The notes under the pieces: generated by a model
Database searches by the model: none
Told to the model about the DNA's origin: nothing
Seen by the model: only the letters and a program-made list of their open reading frames with translations
Shown: positions 1-7,589 of the stretch, piece by piece
Numbering within the stretch: the stretch's first letter is position 1
Layout of the letters: every line of letters starts with the position of its first letter
Assembly: GCA_037414955.1 (NCBI GenBank)
Contig: JBBEWH010000089.1
Span: forward strand, 1 to 64,000
Length of the DNA stretch: 64,000 bases
Origin: Phytohabitans sp037414955
Lineage (GTDB): Bacteria > Actinomycetota > Actinomycetes > Mycobacteriales > Micromonosporaceae
Reading direction: 5' to 3'
Made by a program: the position numbers and the translations under genes

Positions 1-16
1 CACGCCTTGATCATGG
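1..16. repeat. Right end of a 56-bp family-A palindrome
   Basis: The window opens inside the right arm of the palindrome that recurs through this region (ends GCCTTGATCATG). The rest of the copy lies outside. Its TGA, read on the minus strand at 11-13, is the stop codon of the first gene. Confidence 0.85.
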
Positions 17-898
17 GCGTGAGGGGACCTTGCCGCGGGTGAGCGGCGGTCGCCAGCCGTCGCGGTACTCGATGGTGTGCGCGCGCACCTCGTCGCACCA
101 GGCGCCGGGTACCGGTGCGGTGTGGACGGTGGCCGGACGCTCGACCACCACACACGCCTGCTCGCCCGGCCACCACCACCCGCAGGAGCGCGCCAGCCCC
201 GCCCAGTCCTCGAGATGGTCCTCTTCGGACTGTGGGAACCGCGCCATACCCAGGCGCCGAACCGCGTCGTAGTAGGCGATCCAGGAGGACTCCTGCTGCC
301 CGTACCAGGCGACCGGCAGTGCCGCCGCAGCGCCGGCGAGCGCCGCTCGGACCGGGAGGACGAACCCGTCACCGAGGCTGGTGCGCAAGGCCTCCCGCAC
401 GCCGTGGCGCAGGACCGTCCGCAGTGGAGCGCCAGCCGCCAGGGCGTCCGCCGGTGGCATCGCGGCCCAGTCCCAGTCCTTCTTCTTGCCCTTCTTCTCC
501 GCCCGTGGCGGAGCGGGTTCGATCGGCAGGCAGGCGTCGAGCGCGGAACGCAGCCGGGACCAGATCATCACGAGGTCGCTGGCCAGCGGCGGCGCTCCCG
601 GTGGTGGTTTCGGCCGGACCCAGGCGTGCAGGACGTCGTGCGTCGGCAAGCCGGCCAGCGACGACAACGCCTGCTGGGGCGATTCGACCCAGACGAACCG
701 CGGTCGGGGGCGCGCCAGCCGCGCGTAGACGCGAGTGAGGCACTGTTCGGCCACGGCGCGGTCGGCGGGTTGGGTGGACAGCCCGTGGCGTAGCCATTCC
801 TGGCGGATTTCCACCGCGTGGAACCACTGCTCGAGAGCGGGCTCGCGGTGCCGGATCAGATCGGGGACGGCGGCTCGAAGCCGCACCGGCGCGGTCAC
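11..898 (-). CDS. DUF6745-like protein
   Basis: A 295-residue soluble protein of unknown function, read from a GTG at 898. The C-terminal part (WWWPGEQ, a VVVERP segment, then IEYRDGW) matches my memory of the DUF6745 domain, found in actinobacterial proteins that often carry leucine-rich repeats. The middle holds a short Lys-rich stretch (EKKGKKKDW, near residue 135) and WIAYYDAVRRLG near 220. No signal peptide or membrane segment is visible. It is followed by a palindrome that supplies its stop codon. The upstream 247 bases contain no other gene, only the hairpin at 1028-1093. Function is not known, and the domain assignment is from memory of the motif only. Confidence 0.75.
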   Translation of the reverse strand: MTAPVRLRAAVPDLIRHREPALEQWFHAVEIRQEWLRHGLSTQPADRAVAEQCLTRVYARLARPRPRFVWVESPQQALSSLAGLPTHDVLHAWVRPKPPPGAPPLASDLVMIWSRLRSALDACLPIEPAPPRAEKKGKKKDWDWAAMPPADALAAGAPLRTVLRHGVREALRTSLGDGFVLPVRAALAGAAAALPVAWYGQQESSWIAYYDAVRRLGMARFPQSEEDHLEDWAGLARSCGWWWPGEQACVVVERPATVHTAPVPGAWCDEVRAHTIEYRDGWRPPLTRGKVPSRP

Positions 899-1027
899 CG
901 CGCGAGGGCGTGCACGCCCTTCCGGTCAGAAGTGATCATCGCACCATCATGACCGCCCCGCCCGGCGCCCGCAACCCCTTTCCGCGCGTCGCGTGTCGAT
1001 GATGGAGCATCGCAGCGGTGCGCCGCC

Positions 1028-1093
1028 ATGAACATCTACCCGTTTTCAGTTCCGGACACGGCGTGTCGAACCGAAAGCGGGTAGATGTTCATG
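1028..1093. terminator. 66-bp near-perfect palindrome, likely terminator of the DUF2231 gene
   Basis: Outer arms ATGAACATCTACCCG and its complement enclose further pairing sequence (GTTC, GACACG), so the whole 66 bases fold back with only a few mismatches. It lies directly after the minus-strand gene ending at 1146 and before the start of the next minus-strand gene. There is no T-run. It is unrelated in sequence to the 56-bp family, and no second copy was seen in the window. Confidence 0.65.
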
Positions 1094-1145
1094 AGCCGCC
1101 GCGGGCCCGGCGGGCCGGACCGTCAGGACGCCGACGGGTGGCTCG

Positions 1146-1631
1146 TTATTGGCCGGTCCAGACGGCCTTGGCGCCCGAGTCGCCGGTGCGGATCACGTAG
1201 TACAGGCTGGCCGCGCTCGCCACCGCCACCAGCACGCCCAGCGCGATGGGGAGCGCCCCCGTGCGGACGACCGCCGTGCCGCCCGCCGGGGCGACCAGGA
1301 AGACCAGGGCCAGCGTCAGGAGGCCGAGGACAACCGCGGCGTACAGCGTCAGGGTGCCCAGGTCGCGATGGTTGTCGATGGTCGGGTAGAAGCCCTCGGT
1401 GATGGCGTCGCGCGCGTTCATCCGCGCGAAGAACGCGTCGCCGGAGAGCTTCGCCGCCAGCGCCGCGAGCGGGGCTCCGACCGCGAGCAGCCCCAGCACC
1501 CAGCGGGTGTGCCGCCGGACGGCCGGCACGAACGCGTAGGCGATCGCCAGGAGGGCGAGCAGCGGCACGAACACCACCGCGGCGTGCACCAGCAGCGGAT
1601 GGGCGGGTATGCCCATGAACTCTTCGAACAC
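1146..1631 (-). CDS. DUF2231 family membrane protein
   Basis: A 161-residue integral membrane protein. It starts MFEEFMGIPAHPLLVHAAVV, the typical opening of DUF2231 proteins (a G-x-P-x-H-P-L-x-V-H motif), and carries four predicted hydrophobic segments at roughly 10-32, 42-60, 92-112 and 124-146. A polar loop with NARDAITEGFYPTIDNHRD lies between segments two and three. Family members are small inner-membrane proteins, sometimes linked to haem or respiratory functions, but no biochemical role is established. The gene stands alone: the VOC gene upstream is separated by about 50 bases, and a long hairpin follows. Family assignment is confident, function unknown. Confidence 0.85.
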   Translation of the reverse strand: MFEEFMGIPAHPLLVHAAVVFVPLLALLAIAYAFVPAVRRHTRWVLGLLAVGAPLAALAAKLSGDAFFARMNARDAITEGFYPTIDNHRDLGTLTLYAAVVLGLLTLALVFLVAPAGGTAVVRTGALPIALGVLVAVASAASLYYVIRTGDSGAKAVWTGQ

Positions 1632-1681
1632 TGGCCCACCTTCCCGTCGGCTGTGGGGTCATGAAACTACCACCTGGCAGC

Positions 1682-2074
1682 CTATGCGGCGGGGACCTGC
1701 GCCATGATCGCGAGCGGATGCCCGTCGGGGTCCGCGAAGAACGCCATCCACTCCGCCACGCCGGAGTCGTGCTTGTGGATCATGCGGGGCGGCTGGAGGA
1801 AGTCGACTCCCCGCGCACGCAGCTCGTCGTACGCCGCCTGGATGTCGTCGACGCGGAAGTACAGGAGGGAGGGCTGGCCGGCGCTGGTGCCCGCCTCCGG
1901 CGGACTGAGCATCAGCCGGGTCCCGCCGCAGTCGAAGAAGGCGAGATCGCCGAAGGTGTAGAGGTGTGGCAGCCCGAGCACCCCGCCGTACCACTCGGCG
2001 GCGCGCCGGGTGTCGCTCACCGCACGCGCGATCTGCCCGATCGGTCCGAGCGCGAGTCTCATACCGTGCAGCAT
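1682..2074 (-). CDS. VOC family protein (glyoxalase/bleomycin resistance fold)
   Basis: A 130-residue protein with the paired beta-alpha-beta-beta-beta layout of the vicinal oxygen chelate superfamily. The N-terminal half contains VSDTRRAAEWYGGVLGL, a classic opening, and the C-terminal half ends in FFADPDGHPLAIMAQV, the usual metal-site strand (D-P-D-G-x). Members bind a divalent metal and act as lyases, dioxygenases or antibiotic-binding proteins; the substrate cannot be told from sequence. MLHGMRLALG offers two in-frame ATGs; the second, four codons later, is also possible. It could be co-transcribed with the DUF2231 gene downstream on the same strand. Confidence 0.9.
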   Translation of the reverse strand: MLHGMRLALGPIGQIARAVSDTRRAAEWYGGVLGLPHLYTFGDLAFFDCGGTRLMLSPPEAGTSAGQPSLLYFRVDDIQAAYDELRARGVDFLQPPRMIHKHDSGVAEWMAFFADPDGHPLAIMAQVPAA

Positions 2075-2087
2075 GCCGCACTCACCC

Positions 2088-2143
2088 CATGATCAGGGCG
2101 TCCTTCAGGTCGTTCGCACCGCGTGCGGGACGCCTTGATCATG
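2088..2143. repeat. Family-A 56-bp palindrome
   Basis: Ends are intact (CATGATCAGGGCG and CGCCTTGATCATG) but the centre has drifted (TCGTTCGCACCGCGTGCG), so the inner stem is weak. It lies between two minus-strand genes, just after the DUF2269-like gene, whose stop codon (2139-2141) is inside it. Confidence 0.85.
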
Positions 2144-2675
2144 AAGGGGTGCCGCGGCGGATGCGGGCCCGCGGCTTGACCACCGACAGCAGGAACGCGA
2201 TCAGCAGCAGGGTCGGCGCCACGAAGACCGGGTACAGCAGGTCGCTGGGCGGCGTCGCGGTGACGTCGCCGGCCACCAGCTGGCGACCGGCCTCCGCCGC
2301 GGCGTCCACACCGGGCCGCAGCCCGATCACGATCAGCGTGGACATCAGCACGTTGACCGCCAGCTTGACCGCGACCCACCAGTACCGGAGCAGGCCGTAC
2401 TTGCTGCCCACGCTCAACACGATCCCGGTGGCGAGCGTGACCAGGCTGGCGCCGAACATCGGCCAGATCGCGAACAGCCGCACCGCTTGCAGCGCCGTGC
2501 CGGCCGTCTGCGCGTCGTCGGTCACCAGCGCCGTGATGACCAGGATGCCCAGCGCGCTGTCGACGCCGAACCAGAGGGCGGCTCCGACGATGTGGGTGAG
2601 TAGCAACGCCTTGCGAGCGCGGCCGCTCAGCCGGAACGACCGCGGGGCAGACCTGTGCGGGGTAAGCGTGGACAT
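2139..2675 (-). CDS. Integral membrane protein, DUF2269-like
   Basis: About 178 residues read from the ATG at 2675 (MSTLTPHRS), with four hydrophobic segments: one holding HIVGAALWFGVDSALGILV, one around FAIWPMFGASLVTLATGIVL, one around WVAVKLAVNVLMSTLIVIGL and one near the C-terminus (LLLIAFLLSVVKP). The layout resembles the DUF2269 family; function is unknown. GGAGG lies only one base before this ATG, unusually close, so an in-frame ATG at 2726 (MSAATDAP) is an alternative. The stop codon is the TGA of the palindrome, so the last residues (RRGTPS) abut the repeat. The divergent P-loop gene starts about 140 bases away. Confidence 0.7.
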   Translation of the reverse strand: MSTLTPHRSAPRSFRLSGRARKALLLTHIVGAALWFGVDSALGILVITALVTDDAQTAGTALQAVRLFAIWPMFGASLVTLATGIVLSVGSKYGLLRYWWVAVKLAVNVLMSTLIVIGLRPGVDAAAEAGRQLVAGDVTATPPSDLLYPVFVAPTLLLIAFLLSVVKPRARIRRGTPS

Positions 2676-2813
2676 GCCTCCATCCTTCGGCCGCCGCGGC
2701 GCGGGGGCGTCCGTCGCGGCGCTCATTCCGGCGTACGCCTGGCGACGTACACCGGGCGCGGGTGCGACGTAAATCCCTCGACCGGTGCGGCCGGCGCGGC
2801 GATACTCCTCGCC

Positions 2814-3986
2814 GTGACGATCCCGGTGTTGTGGCTGTGCGGGCCTCCTGGCGTCGGTAAGACCACGGTGGCGTGGGAGCTTTTCGGCCAGCTCACCGCG
2901 GCCGGCGTCCGCACCGGATACGTCGACATCGACCAACTGGGCATCTGCTACCTGCCGCCGAGCGCCGGCGACGAGTACCCCGAGCCCGCCGCCGACCCGG
3001 GCCGGCACCGCCTGAAGACCCGAAACCTGGGTGCTGTCGTGCGGAACTTCCACGCGGCCGGCGCCCGGTGCGTCATCGTCTCCGGGGTGGTTGACGCGAC
3101 GCACGGGGTCCACATCGACCAGCTCACCGGCGCCGCGCTCACCGTGTGCCGGCTGCGCGCGGATCGGGACGAGTTACGGCGGCGCCTCATCGGCCGGCGG
3201 CGGCAGTGGGATCCGATCGACGCGGGGCTTGCGGAAGCGGACCTGCTCGACCGGACCGGCTTCGCCGACCTCGTCGTCGACACCACCGGGCGGAGCGTCG
3301 CGGACGTCGTCCGCGTGCTCCGAGCACAGACTGTCCTCATCGGAGACCCGTCGCCGCGACCCGATGCCGGGCAACCCGTGCGCGTCCCGGTGGAGATCCT
3401 GTGGCTCTGCGGGGTGACCGGCGTCGGCAAGTCCACAGTGGGCTGGCAGGTGTGGGACGGCATCCGGCGGGACGGCACACCCGCCGGCTTCGTCGACCTC
3501 GACCAGATCGGCTACCTCCGCCCCGCCGACAGCCCCAGCCCCGCCGACAGCCCTGGCCCAGCCGGCACACCTGGCCCGGTCGATCATGACGTGCGGGCGC
3601 GCAACCTCGCGGCCATCTGGGAGACCTATCACGCCAACGGCGCTCAGCGGCTCGTCGTCGTCGGCCCGCTCGACCGCGCCGAGGACGTCCGCCCCTACCG
3701 CGACGCGCTGCCCGCCGCCGCGCTGACCGTCTGCCGGTTGCACGCCGGCTCCGACGAGCTCACCCGGCGGATCCTGTCGCGCGGGCAGGGCGGTGGACCC
3801 GACGTACCCGGGGATTGGCTCAGGGGACGGCCGGAAGCCTTCCTCCGTGACGTCGCCGCGGCGGCGGCGTCGTCCGCCGACGCCCTCGACCGCGCTGCGG
3901 TGGGCGACCTGCGGCTCGACACCGACGGCCGGTCCGCCGACGACGCGGCCCGCGCCGTCCGCACCATGATCAAGGCGTCCCTGTAG
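2814..3986 (+). CDS. Tandem-duplicated P-loop nucleotide kinase-like protein
   Basis: A 390-residue protein from GTG 2814 built of two homologous P-loop units. Unit 1 has Walker A GPPGVGKT (residues 10-17), a DIDQLG segment, and LTVCRLRADRDELRRRL. Unit 2 repeats these as GVTGVGKS (200-207), DLDQIGYL and LTVCRLHAGSDELTRR. The fold looks like small kinases of the adenylylsulfate/shikimate type, with the D-x-D-Q motif as probable substrate or Mg site; the substrate is unknown. Unit 2 carries an insert of three 6-residue repeats (PADSPS, PADSPG, PAGTPG) that unit 1 lacks. A much longer frame opens upstream, but its N-terminal part is low-complexity and the homology starts at GTG 2814. The last codons (MIKASL) and the TAG stop are read from inside the palindrome, so the natural C-terminus has been replaced or extended. 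Confidence 0.8.
   Translation: MTIPVLWLCGPPGVGKTTVAWELFGQLTAAGVRTGYVDIDQLGICYLPPSAGDEYPEPAADPGRHRLKTRNLGAVVRNFHAAGARCVIVSGVVDATHGVHIDQLTGAALTVCRLRADRDELRRRLIGRRRQWDPIDAGLAEADLLDRTGFADLVVDTTGRSVADVVRVLRAQTVLIGDPSPRPDAGQPVRVPVEILWLCGVTGVGKSTVGWQVWDGIRRDGTPAGFVDLDQIGYLRPADSPSPADSPGPAGTPGPVDHDVRARNLAAIWETYHANGAQRLVVVGPLDRAEDVRPYRDALPAAALTVCRLHAGSDELTRRILSRGQGGGPDVPGDWLRGRPEAFLRDVAAAAASSADALDRAAVGDLRLDTDGRSADDAARAVRTMIKASL
3522..3575 (+). repeat. Three 18-bp coding repeats in the duplicated P-loop gene
   Basis: Units start at 3522, 3540 and 3558 and encode PADSPS, PADSPG and PAGTPG. They form a Pro-rich flexible insert in the second P-loop unit. Units one and two are nearly identical at DNA level, which suggests recent slippage. 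Confidence 0.75.
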
Positions 3987-4020
3987 TCGTTCTAACGACT
4001 TGAGGGACGCCTTGATCATG
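3965..4020. repeat. Family-A 56-bp palindrome
   Basis: Between convergent genes. The left arm has a small change (CCCTGTAGTCGTT in place of CCCTCAAGTCGTT) that breaks two to three pairs; the right arm is canonical. It gives the upstream gene its TAG stop, and the downstream minus-strand gene ends four bases beyond it. Confidence 0.9.
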
Positions 4021-4023
4021 GAG

Positions 4024-5145
4024 TTAGCGGACGTGGGCGAAGAAGGTACGCAGGTCCGCCGCCAGCGCCTCGGGCACGTTCATCGCGATGAAGTGGTGCT
4101 CGGACGCGTTGCCCTCCGGCCAGTGGACCAGGTTGGTGCGCTGCTCCGCGAGCCGGCGGAACCCGGAATGCCCACTGTAGACACCGGTGGGCACGGCCTT
4201 CTGGCCCTGCGGCCAGCCGAGGCCCGTGCTGTCGTACATGGGCCAGGATGACGACCCGAACGTGTCCGTGAACCAGTAGACGCTGGCGTTGGTCAGCAGC
4301 AGGTCTCGGTCGATGACCTCGTCCAGCGGCTTTCCCGAGACGTTGAACTCGTGGAACTTCTGCAGCATCCAGGCCAGCGCGGCGACCGGCGAGTCCTGCC
4401 ACCCGTACGCGAAGGTTTGTGGCGCGGCGCGCAGCAGCGCGTGGTGGTCGACGCCGGTCATCCAGCCCGCCTGCGTCATGGCCGTCCAGGCGGCTCGCTC
4501 CTCCTCGGTCAGGTCGGGAATGTCGGACTCCTGCGGAAACTCGATGCCGGCGAGGACGTAGACGCCGGCCACGTGATCCGGCGCGGCACGGGCGACCTCG
4601 GGCGCCACGTACGCGCCGAGGTCGCCGCCCTGGACGCCGTACCGGTCGTAGCCGAGCCGGCGCATCAGCGCGGCCCAGATCCCGGCCACCCGCGCCGCCG
4701 TCCAGCCGGTCTCCCGGGGCGGCGCGGAGAAGCCGTACCCCGGTATGGACGGCGCGACCACGTGGAACGCCTGGGCGGGGTCGCCGCCGTGCGCGCGCGG
4801 GTCGGTGAGCGGGCCGACGAGGTTGACGAACTCGACGATCGAGTTCGGCCAGCCGTGGGTGAGGATCAGCGGCAGGGCGTCCGGCTCGGGGGAGCGGACG
4901 TGCAGGAAGTGCAGCTCCTGCCCGTCGATCTCCGTGCGGAACTGCGGAAACTCGTTGAGTCGGGCCTCCTGCGCGCGCCAGTCGAAGCCGGTGCGCCAGT
5001 ACTCGGCCAGGTCGCGCAGGTAATCGACGGGCACCCCGCGGCGCCAGCCGTCGCCGGGGAGCTGGCGCGTCCAGCGGGTGCGCGCGAGCCGGTCGCGCAG
5101 GTCGTCCAGGTCGGCCTGCGGGATGTCGATGCGAAATGGCGTCAT
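4024..5145 (-). CDS. Epoxide hydrolase (EHN-type, alpha/beta hydrolase)
   Basis: A 373-residue cytoplasmic alpha/beta hydrolase. The N-terminal 110 residues (from MTPFRIDIPQADLDDLRDRL) match the EHN domain of microsomal-type epoxide hydrolases. The catalytic core shows the oxyanion motif HGWPN, the nucleophile elbow GVQGGDLGAYV (Asp nucleophile) and a C-terminal NASEHHFIAM with the catalytic His. These enzymes open epoxides to vicinal diols. Length is normal for the family. The frame stays open far upstream, but family homology and the ATG at 5145 fix the start. The WYL regulator is divergent only 33 bases away, so the two probably share a control region and the regulator likely governs this gene. 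The gene stops at TAA 4024, just outside the palindrome. Confidence 0.93.
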   Translation of the reverse strand: MTPFRIDIPQADLDDLRDRLARTRWTRQLPGDGWRRGVPVDYLRDLAEYWRTGFDWRAQEARLNEFPQFRTEIDGQELHFLHVRSPEPDALPLILTHGWPNSIVEFVNLVGPLTDPRAHGGDPAQAFHVVAPSIPGYGFSAPPRETGWTAARVAGIWAALMRRLGYDRYGVQGGDLGAYVAPEVARAAPDHVAGVYVLAGIEFPQESDIPDLTEEERAAWTAMTQAGWMTGVDHHALLRAAPQTFAYGWQDSPVAALAWMLQKFHEFNVSGKPLDEVIDRDLLLTNASVYWFTDTFGSSSWPMYDSTGLGWPQGQKAVPTGVYSGHSGFRRLAEQRTNLVHWPEGNASEHHFIAMNVPEALAADLRTFFAHVR

Positions 5146-5178
5146 GCCGACCACGCTAGAGGCCATGTAGGTCAGATA

Positions 5179-6147
5179 ATGGCACACATGGTAGCCGCGA
5201 CTCCGGAACGCCTGTTGAGGTTGTTGTCCCTGCTCCAGACGCCGCGCGAGTGGCCCGGCAGCGAGCTGGCCGAGCGGCTGGACGTCAGCCTGCGCACCAT
5301 CCGTCGCGATGTCGAGCGGCTGCGCGACCTCGGCTACCCGGTGCGGGCCACGATGGGCGCGATCGGTGGATACCGGCTGGTGGCCGGCGCGGCGATGCCG
5401 CCGCTGCTGCTCGACGACGAGGAGGCGGTCGCCATCGCGGTCGGCCTCCGCGCGGCCGCCGGCCAGGCCGTCGCGGGGATCGAAGAAGCGTCGGTACGCG
5501 CGCTCGCGAAACTGGAGCAGGTGCTGCCCTCGCGGCTGCGGCACCGGGTCGGCGCGCTCGGTGCGGCCACCGTGCCGATGATCACGTGGCAGGCGCCCAC
5601 CGTGGAGCCGGAGACACTCACGCTGCTCGGCGGCGCCATCACGGCTCAGGAGCGGCTGCGGTTCCGGTACCGGTCGCACGACGGTGCCGAGAACGCCCGC
5701 CTGGTGGAGCCGCACCGCCTCGTCTCGGCCGGCCGCCGCTGGTACCTCGTGGCCTACGACAACGAGCGCGCCGACTGGCGGATCTTCCGGGTGGACCGGA
5801 TCGCGGAGCCGCGCCGCACGGGGGTACGGGTGCCGGCGCGGACCCTGCCGGCGGCGGACGCCGCCGCCTTCGTGGCGGCGAAGATGTCCGCCCTGGCCCC
5901 CACCTACAGCGCGGTGGCGACGCTGCACGCACCGTACGCGGAACTGGTCGGCCGGGTCGGCGACGCGCCCGGCGACCTGACGCCTGTCGACGACCGGAGC
6001 TGCCGACTGCGCAGCCACACCGACACGCTGGAGTGGCTGGCGCTCCGCCTCGTGACGCTGGGCTGCGAGTTCGAGGTGCACGAGCCACCCGAGCTGGTGG
6101 ACTACCTCCGCGCCCTCGCCGCCCGCGCCACCCGCGCCACCCCATGA
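5179..6147 (+). CDS. YafY/DeoR-type transcriptional regulator with WYL domain
   Basis: About 322 residues. The N-terminal 60 residues form a winged helix (ERLLRLLSLLQ, then LAERLDVSLRTIRRDVERLR). A central ligand-sensing region follows, containing RRWYLVAYDNERADWRIFRV, which carries the W-Y-L signature and its conserved Arg residues. The C-terminal part (from about 240) is the usual WYL C-terminal extension. Such proteins bind DNA and sense a nucleic-acid or small-molecule ligand. Start is ATG 5179 or ATG 5188; only 33 bases separate it from the divergent epoxide hydrolase. The TGA stop (6145-6147) lies in the palindrome. Confidence 0.92.
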   Translation: MAHMVAATPERLLRLLSLLQTPREWPGSELAERLDVSLRTIRRDVERLRDLGYPVRATMGAIGGYRLVAGAAMPPLLLDDEEAVAIAVGLRAAAGQAVAGIEEASVRALAKLEQVLPSRLRHRVGALGAATVPMITWQAPTVEPETLTLLGGAITAQERLRFRYRSHDGAENARLVEPHRLVSAGRRWYLVAYDNERADWRIFRVDRIAEPRRTGVRVPARTLPAADAAAFVAAKMSALAPTYSAVATLHAPYAELVGRVGDAPGDLTPVDDRSCRLRSHTDTLEWLALRLVTLGCEFEVHEPPELVDYLRALAARATRATP

Positions 6148-6198
6148 TCAAGGCGTCCTTCACGTAGTTAGGACTACGTGAAGGACGCCTTGATCATG
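6143..6198. repeat. Family-A 56-bp palindrome with co-varied arms
   Basis: Both arms differ from the common form in a matched way: TCCTTCACGTAG on the left pairs with CTACGTGAAGGA on the right. It sits between convergent genes and supplies the upstream stop codon. Confidence 0.92.
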
Positions 6199-6203
6199 GG
6201 GAG

Positions 6204-7367
6204 TCAGGGGCGGCGGGCGTTGGTGATCCAGCGCAGGCTCCACTCCGCCGGGCCGTGGCTGTGCCGGGCGAGCCACCAGCGGCTGAGCGCCGCCTGGGCG
6301 GCGAAGATCGCGACCGCGATCACCACCATCTCCAGCGGGGACACCTGACCGACCAGGCCGAGCCCGATGCCGGTGAAGATCAGCAGGGTGGCGACCGACT
6401 GGCCCAGGTAGTTCGACAGCGCCATCCGGCCGGCGGGCGCCAGCGCCGCGCTGACCGCGCCGCCGCGCGCCGAGTGCACCAGGCGCAGCAGCGTGGCACA
6501 GTACGCCGCGGCGAGGAACGGCGCGGTCAGCACGCTGAACAGGACGGCGTCCGGGCCGCCGTTGCCGCCGAGCGTCGCGTACGCCATGCCGCCCGCGATG
6601 CCGACCGGGAAACCCACCAGTTGGATGGTGCGCAGCACCGGCTCGCGCCCGGTGAGGTTGGTCAGCAGCTGTCGCCGGCCGGCGACCAGGCCGAGCAGGA
6701 ACATGGCGAGGGTCGTGGGGCCCTGCAGGCTGATCTGGGACAGCCCGTAGAGCGGCAGCGCGGCGAGGTGCTCGCCGATCACCGAGCCGAAGCCGCCGGC
6801 CAGGTTCGCGGTCGTCTCGCGGCCCGCCGCGGTCGCGGCGGCCGGGTCGAGGAGGCTCGAGCTGCCGGCGAAGAGCGCGGCGATACCCAGGCTCAGACCC
6901 ACGTACCCGTAGAGCGCGCCCGCGACGATCAGCGCGGTGCGGTCCCGCACCCCGCGCATCGCCAGCAGGATCAGGCCGAGCAACGCGTACACGGTGAGGA
7001 TGTCGCCGGTCATCAGCACGACCATGTTCACCGCGCCGATGCCGAACAGGCCGGCTATCCGGCGCAGCATCCGCGGCTTGAACGCCGCGCCGGCCCGCTC
7101 GGCGGCCCGCATCTGGAGCGTGAAGCTGTATCCGAACAGGAACGAGAACAGCAGATAGAACTTCATGTCGAAGAACACCGAGCTGAACCAGCGCACGCCG
7201 TGGTCCAGCCAGGAACTGTACGCGGGATCCTCCGTCACGTGGATGGGATAGCCGGAGGCGGCGAAGGTGATGTTGACGACGAGGATGCCGAACAGCGCGA
7301 AGCCGCGCAGCACGTCGACGTCCTGGATACGGGTCCGGGCCGGCCGGGAAAGCTGTGAGGTGGTCAT
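6204..7367 (-). CDS. DUF418 family membrane protein
   Basis: A 387-residue polytopic membrane protein. It begins with the family hallmark RIQDVDVLRGFALFGILVVN, where an acidic residue and LRG-x-A-L-x-G-I precede the first helix. About ten hydrophobic segments follow, and the C-terminal DUF418 domain includes GRMALSNYLGQSV and a final SRWWLARHSHGPAEWSLRWI. Family members resemble acyltransferase-3-like proteins and are mostly uncharacterised. Start ATG 7367. A short palindromic site (7425-7442) lies in the 222-base gap to the divergent pseudokinase gene. It ends a few bases past the palindrome at 6143-6198. Confidence 0.93.
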   Translation of the reverse strand: MTTSQLSRPARTRIQDVDVLRGFALFGILVVNITFAASGYPIHVTEDPAYSSWLDHGVRWFSSVFFDMKFYLLFSFLFGYSFTLQMRAAERAGAAFKPRMLRRIAGLFGIGAVNMVVLMTGDILTVYALLGLILLAMRGVRDRTALIVAGALYGYVGLSLGIAALFAGSSSLLDPAAATAAGRETTANLAGGFGSVIGEHLAALPLYGLSQISLQGPTTLAMFLLGLVAGRRQLLTNLTGREPVLRTIQLVGFPVGIAGGMAYATLGGNGGPDAVLFSVLTAPFLAAAYCATLLRLVHSARGGAVSAALAPAGRMALSNYLGQSVATLLIFTGIGLGLVGQVSPLEMVVIAVAIFAAQAALSRWWLARHSHGPAEWSLRWITNARRP

Positions 7368-7424
7368 GTGTCGAGCACACCAGCGCGGGCCGGCCCGGTC
7401 AGGAGCGTTAGCTCGCGGGCCGGG

Positions 7425-7442
7425 GGTAGACAAAGGTCTACC
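7425..7442. promoter_or_regulatory. Palindromic operator candidate
   Basis: GGTAGAC and its exact complement GTCTACC are separated by four bases. It is centred in the gap between two divergent genes (DUF418 and the APH-like gene), where a shared operator would be expected. No matching regulator is adjacent. Confidence 0.4.
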
Positions 7443-7589
7443 ACTACGGGTTAACCTGGGGGCAGCGCGTAGGGACCGCGCCGCGACTCGCCGGAAGGCT
7501 GGAAGCCATCCCACCTCGTTTCGGTTCGAGCGACGGACATCGACGCTCTGTGCCGCCCGTGCGAGTCCGGGCCACGAGCGAGGTGTGCC

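Noticed and set aside
4351..5178. An N-terminal extension of the WYL regulator frame
   Set aside because: It would run antisense through the epoxide hydrolase. Its residues show no domain, and the winged helix starts right after ATG 5179/5188.
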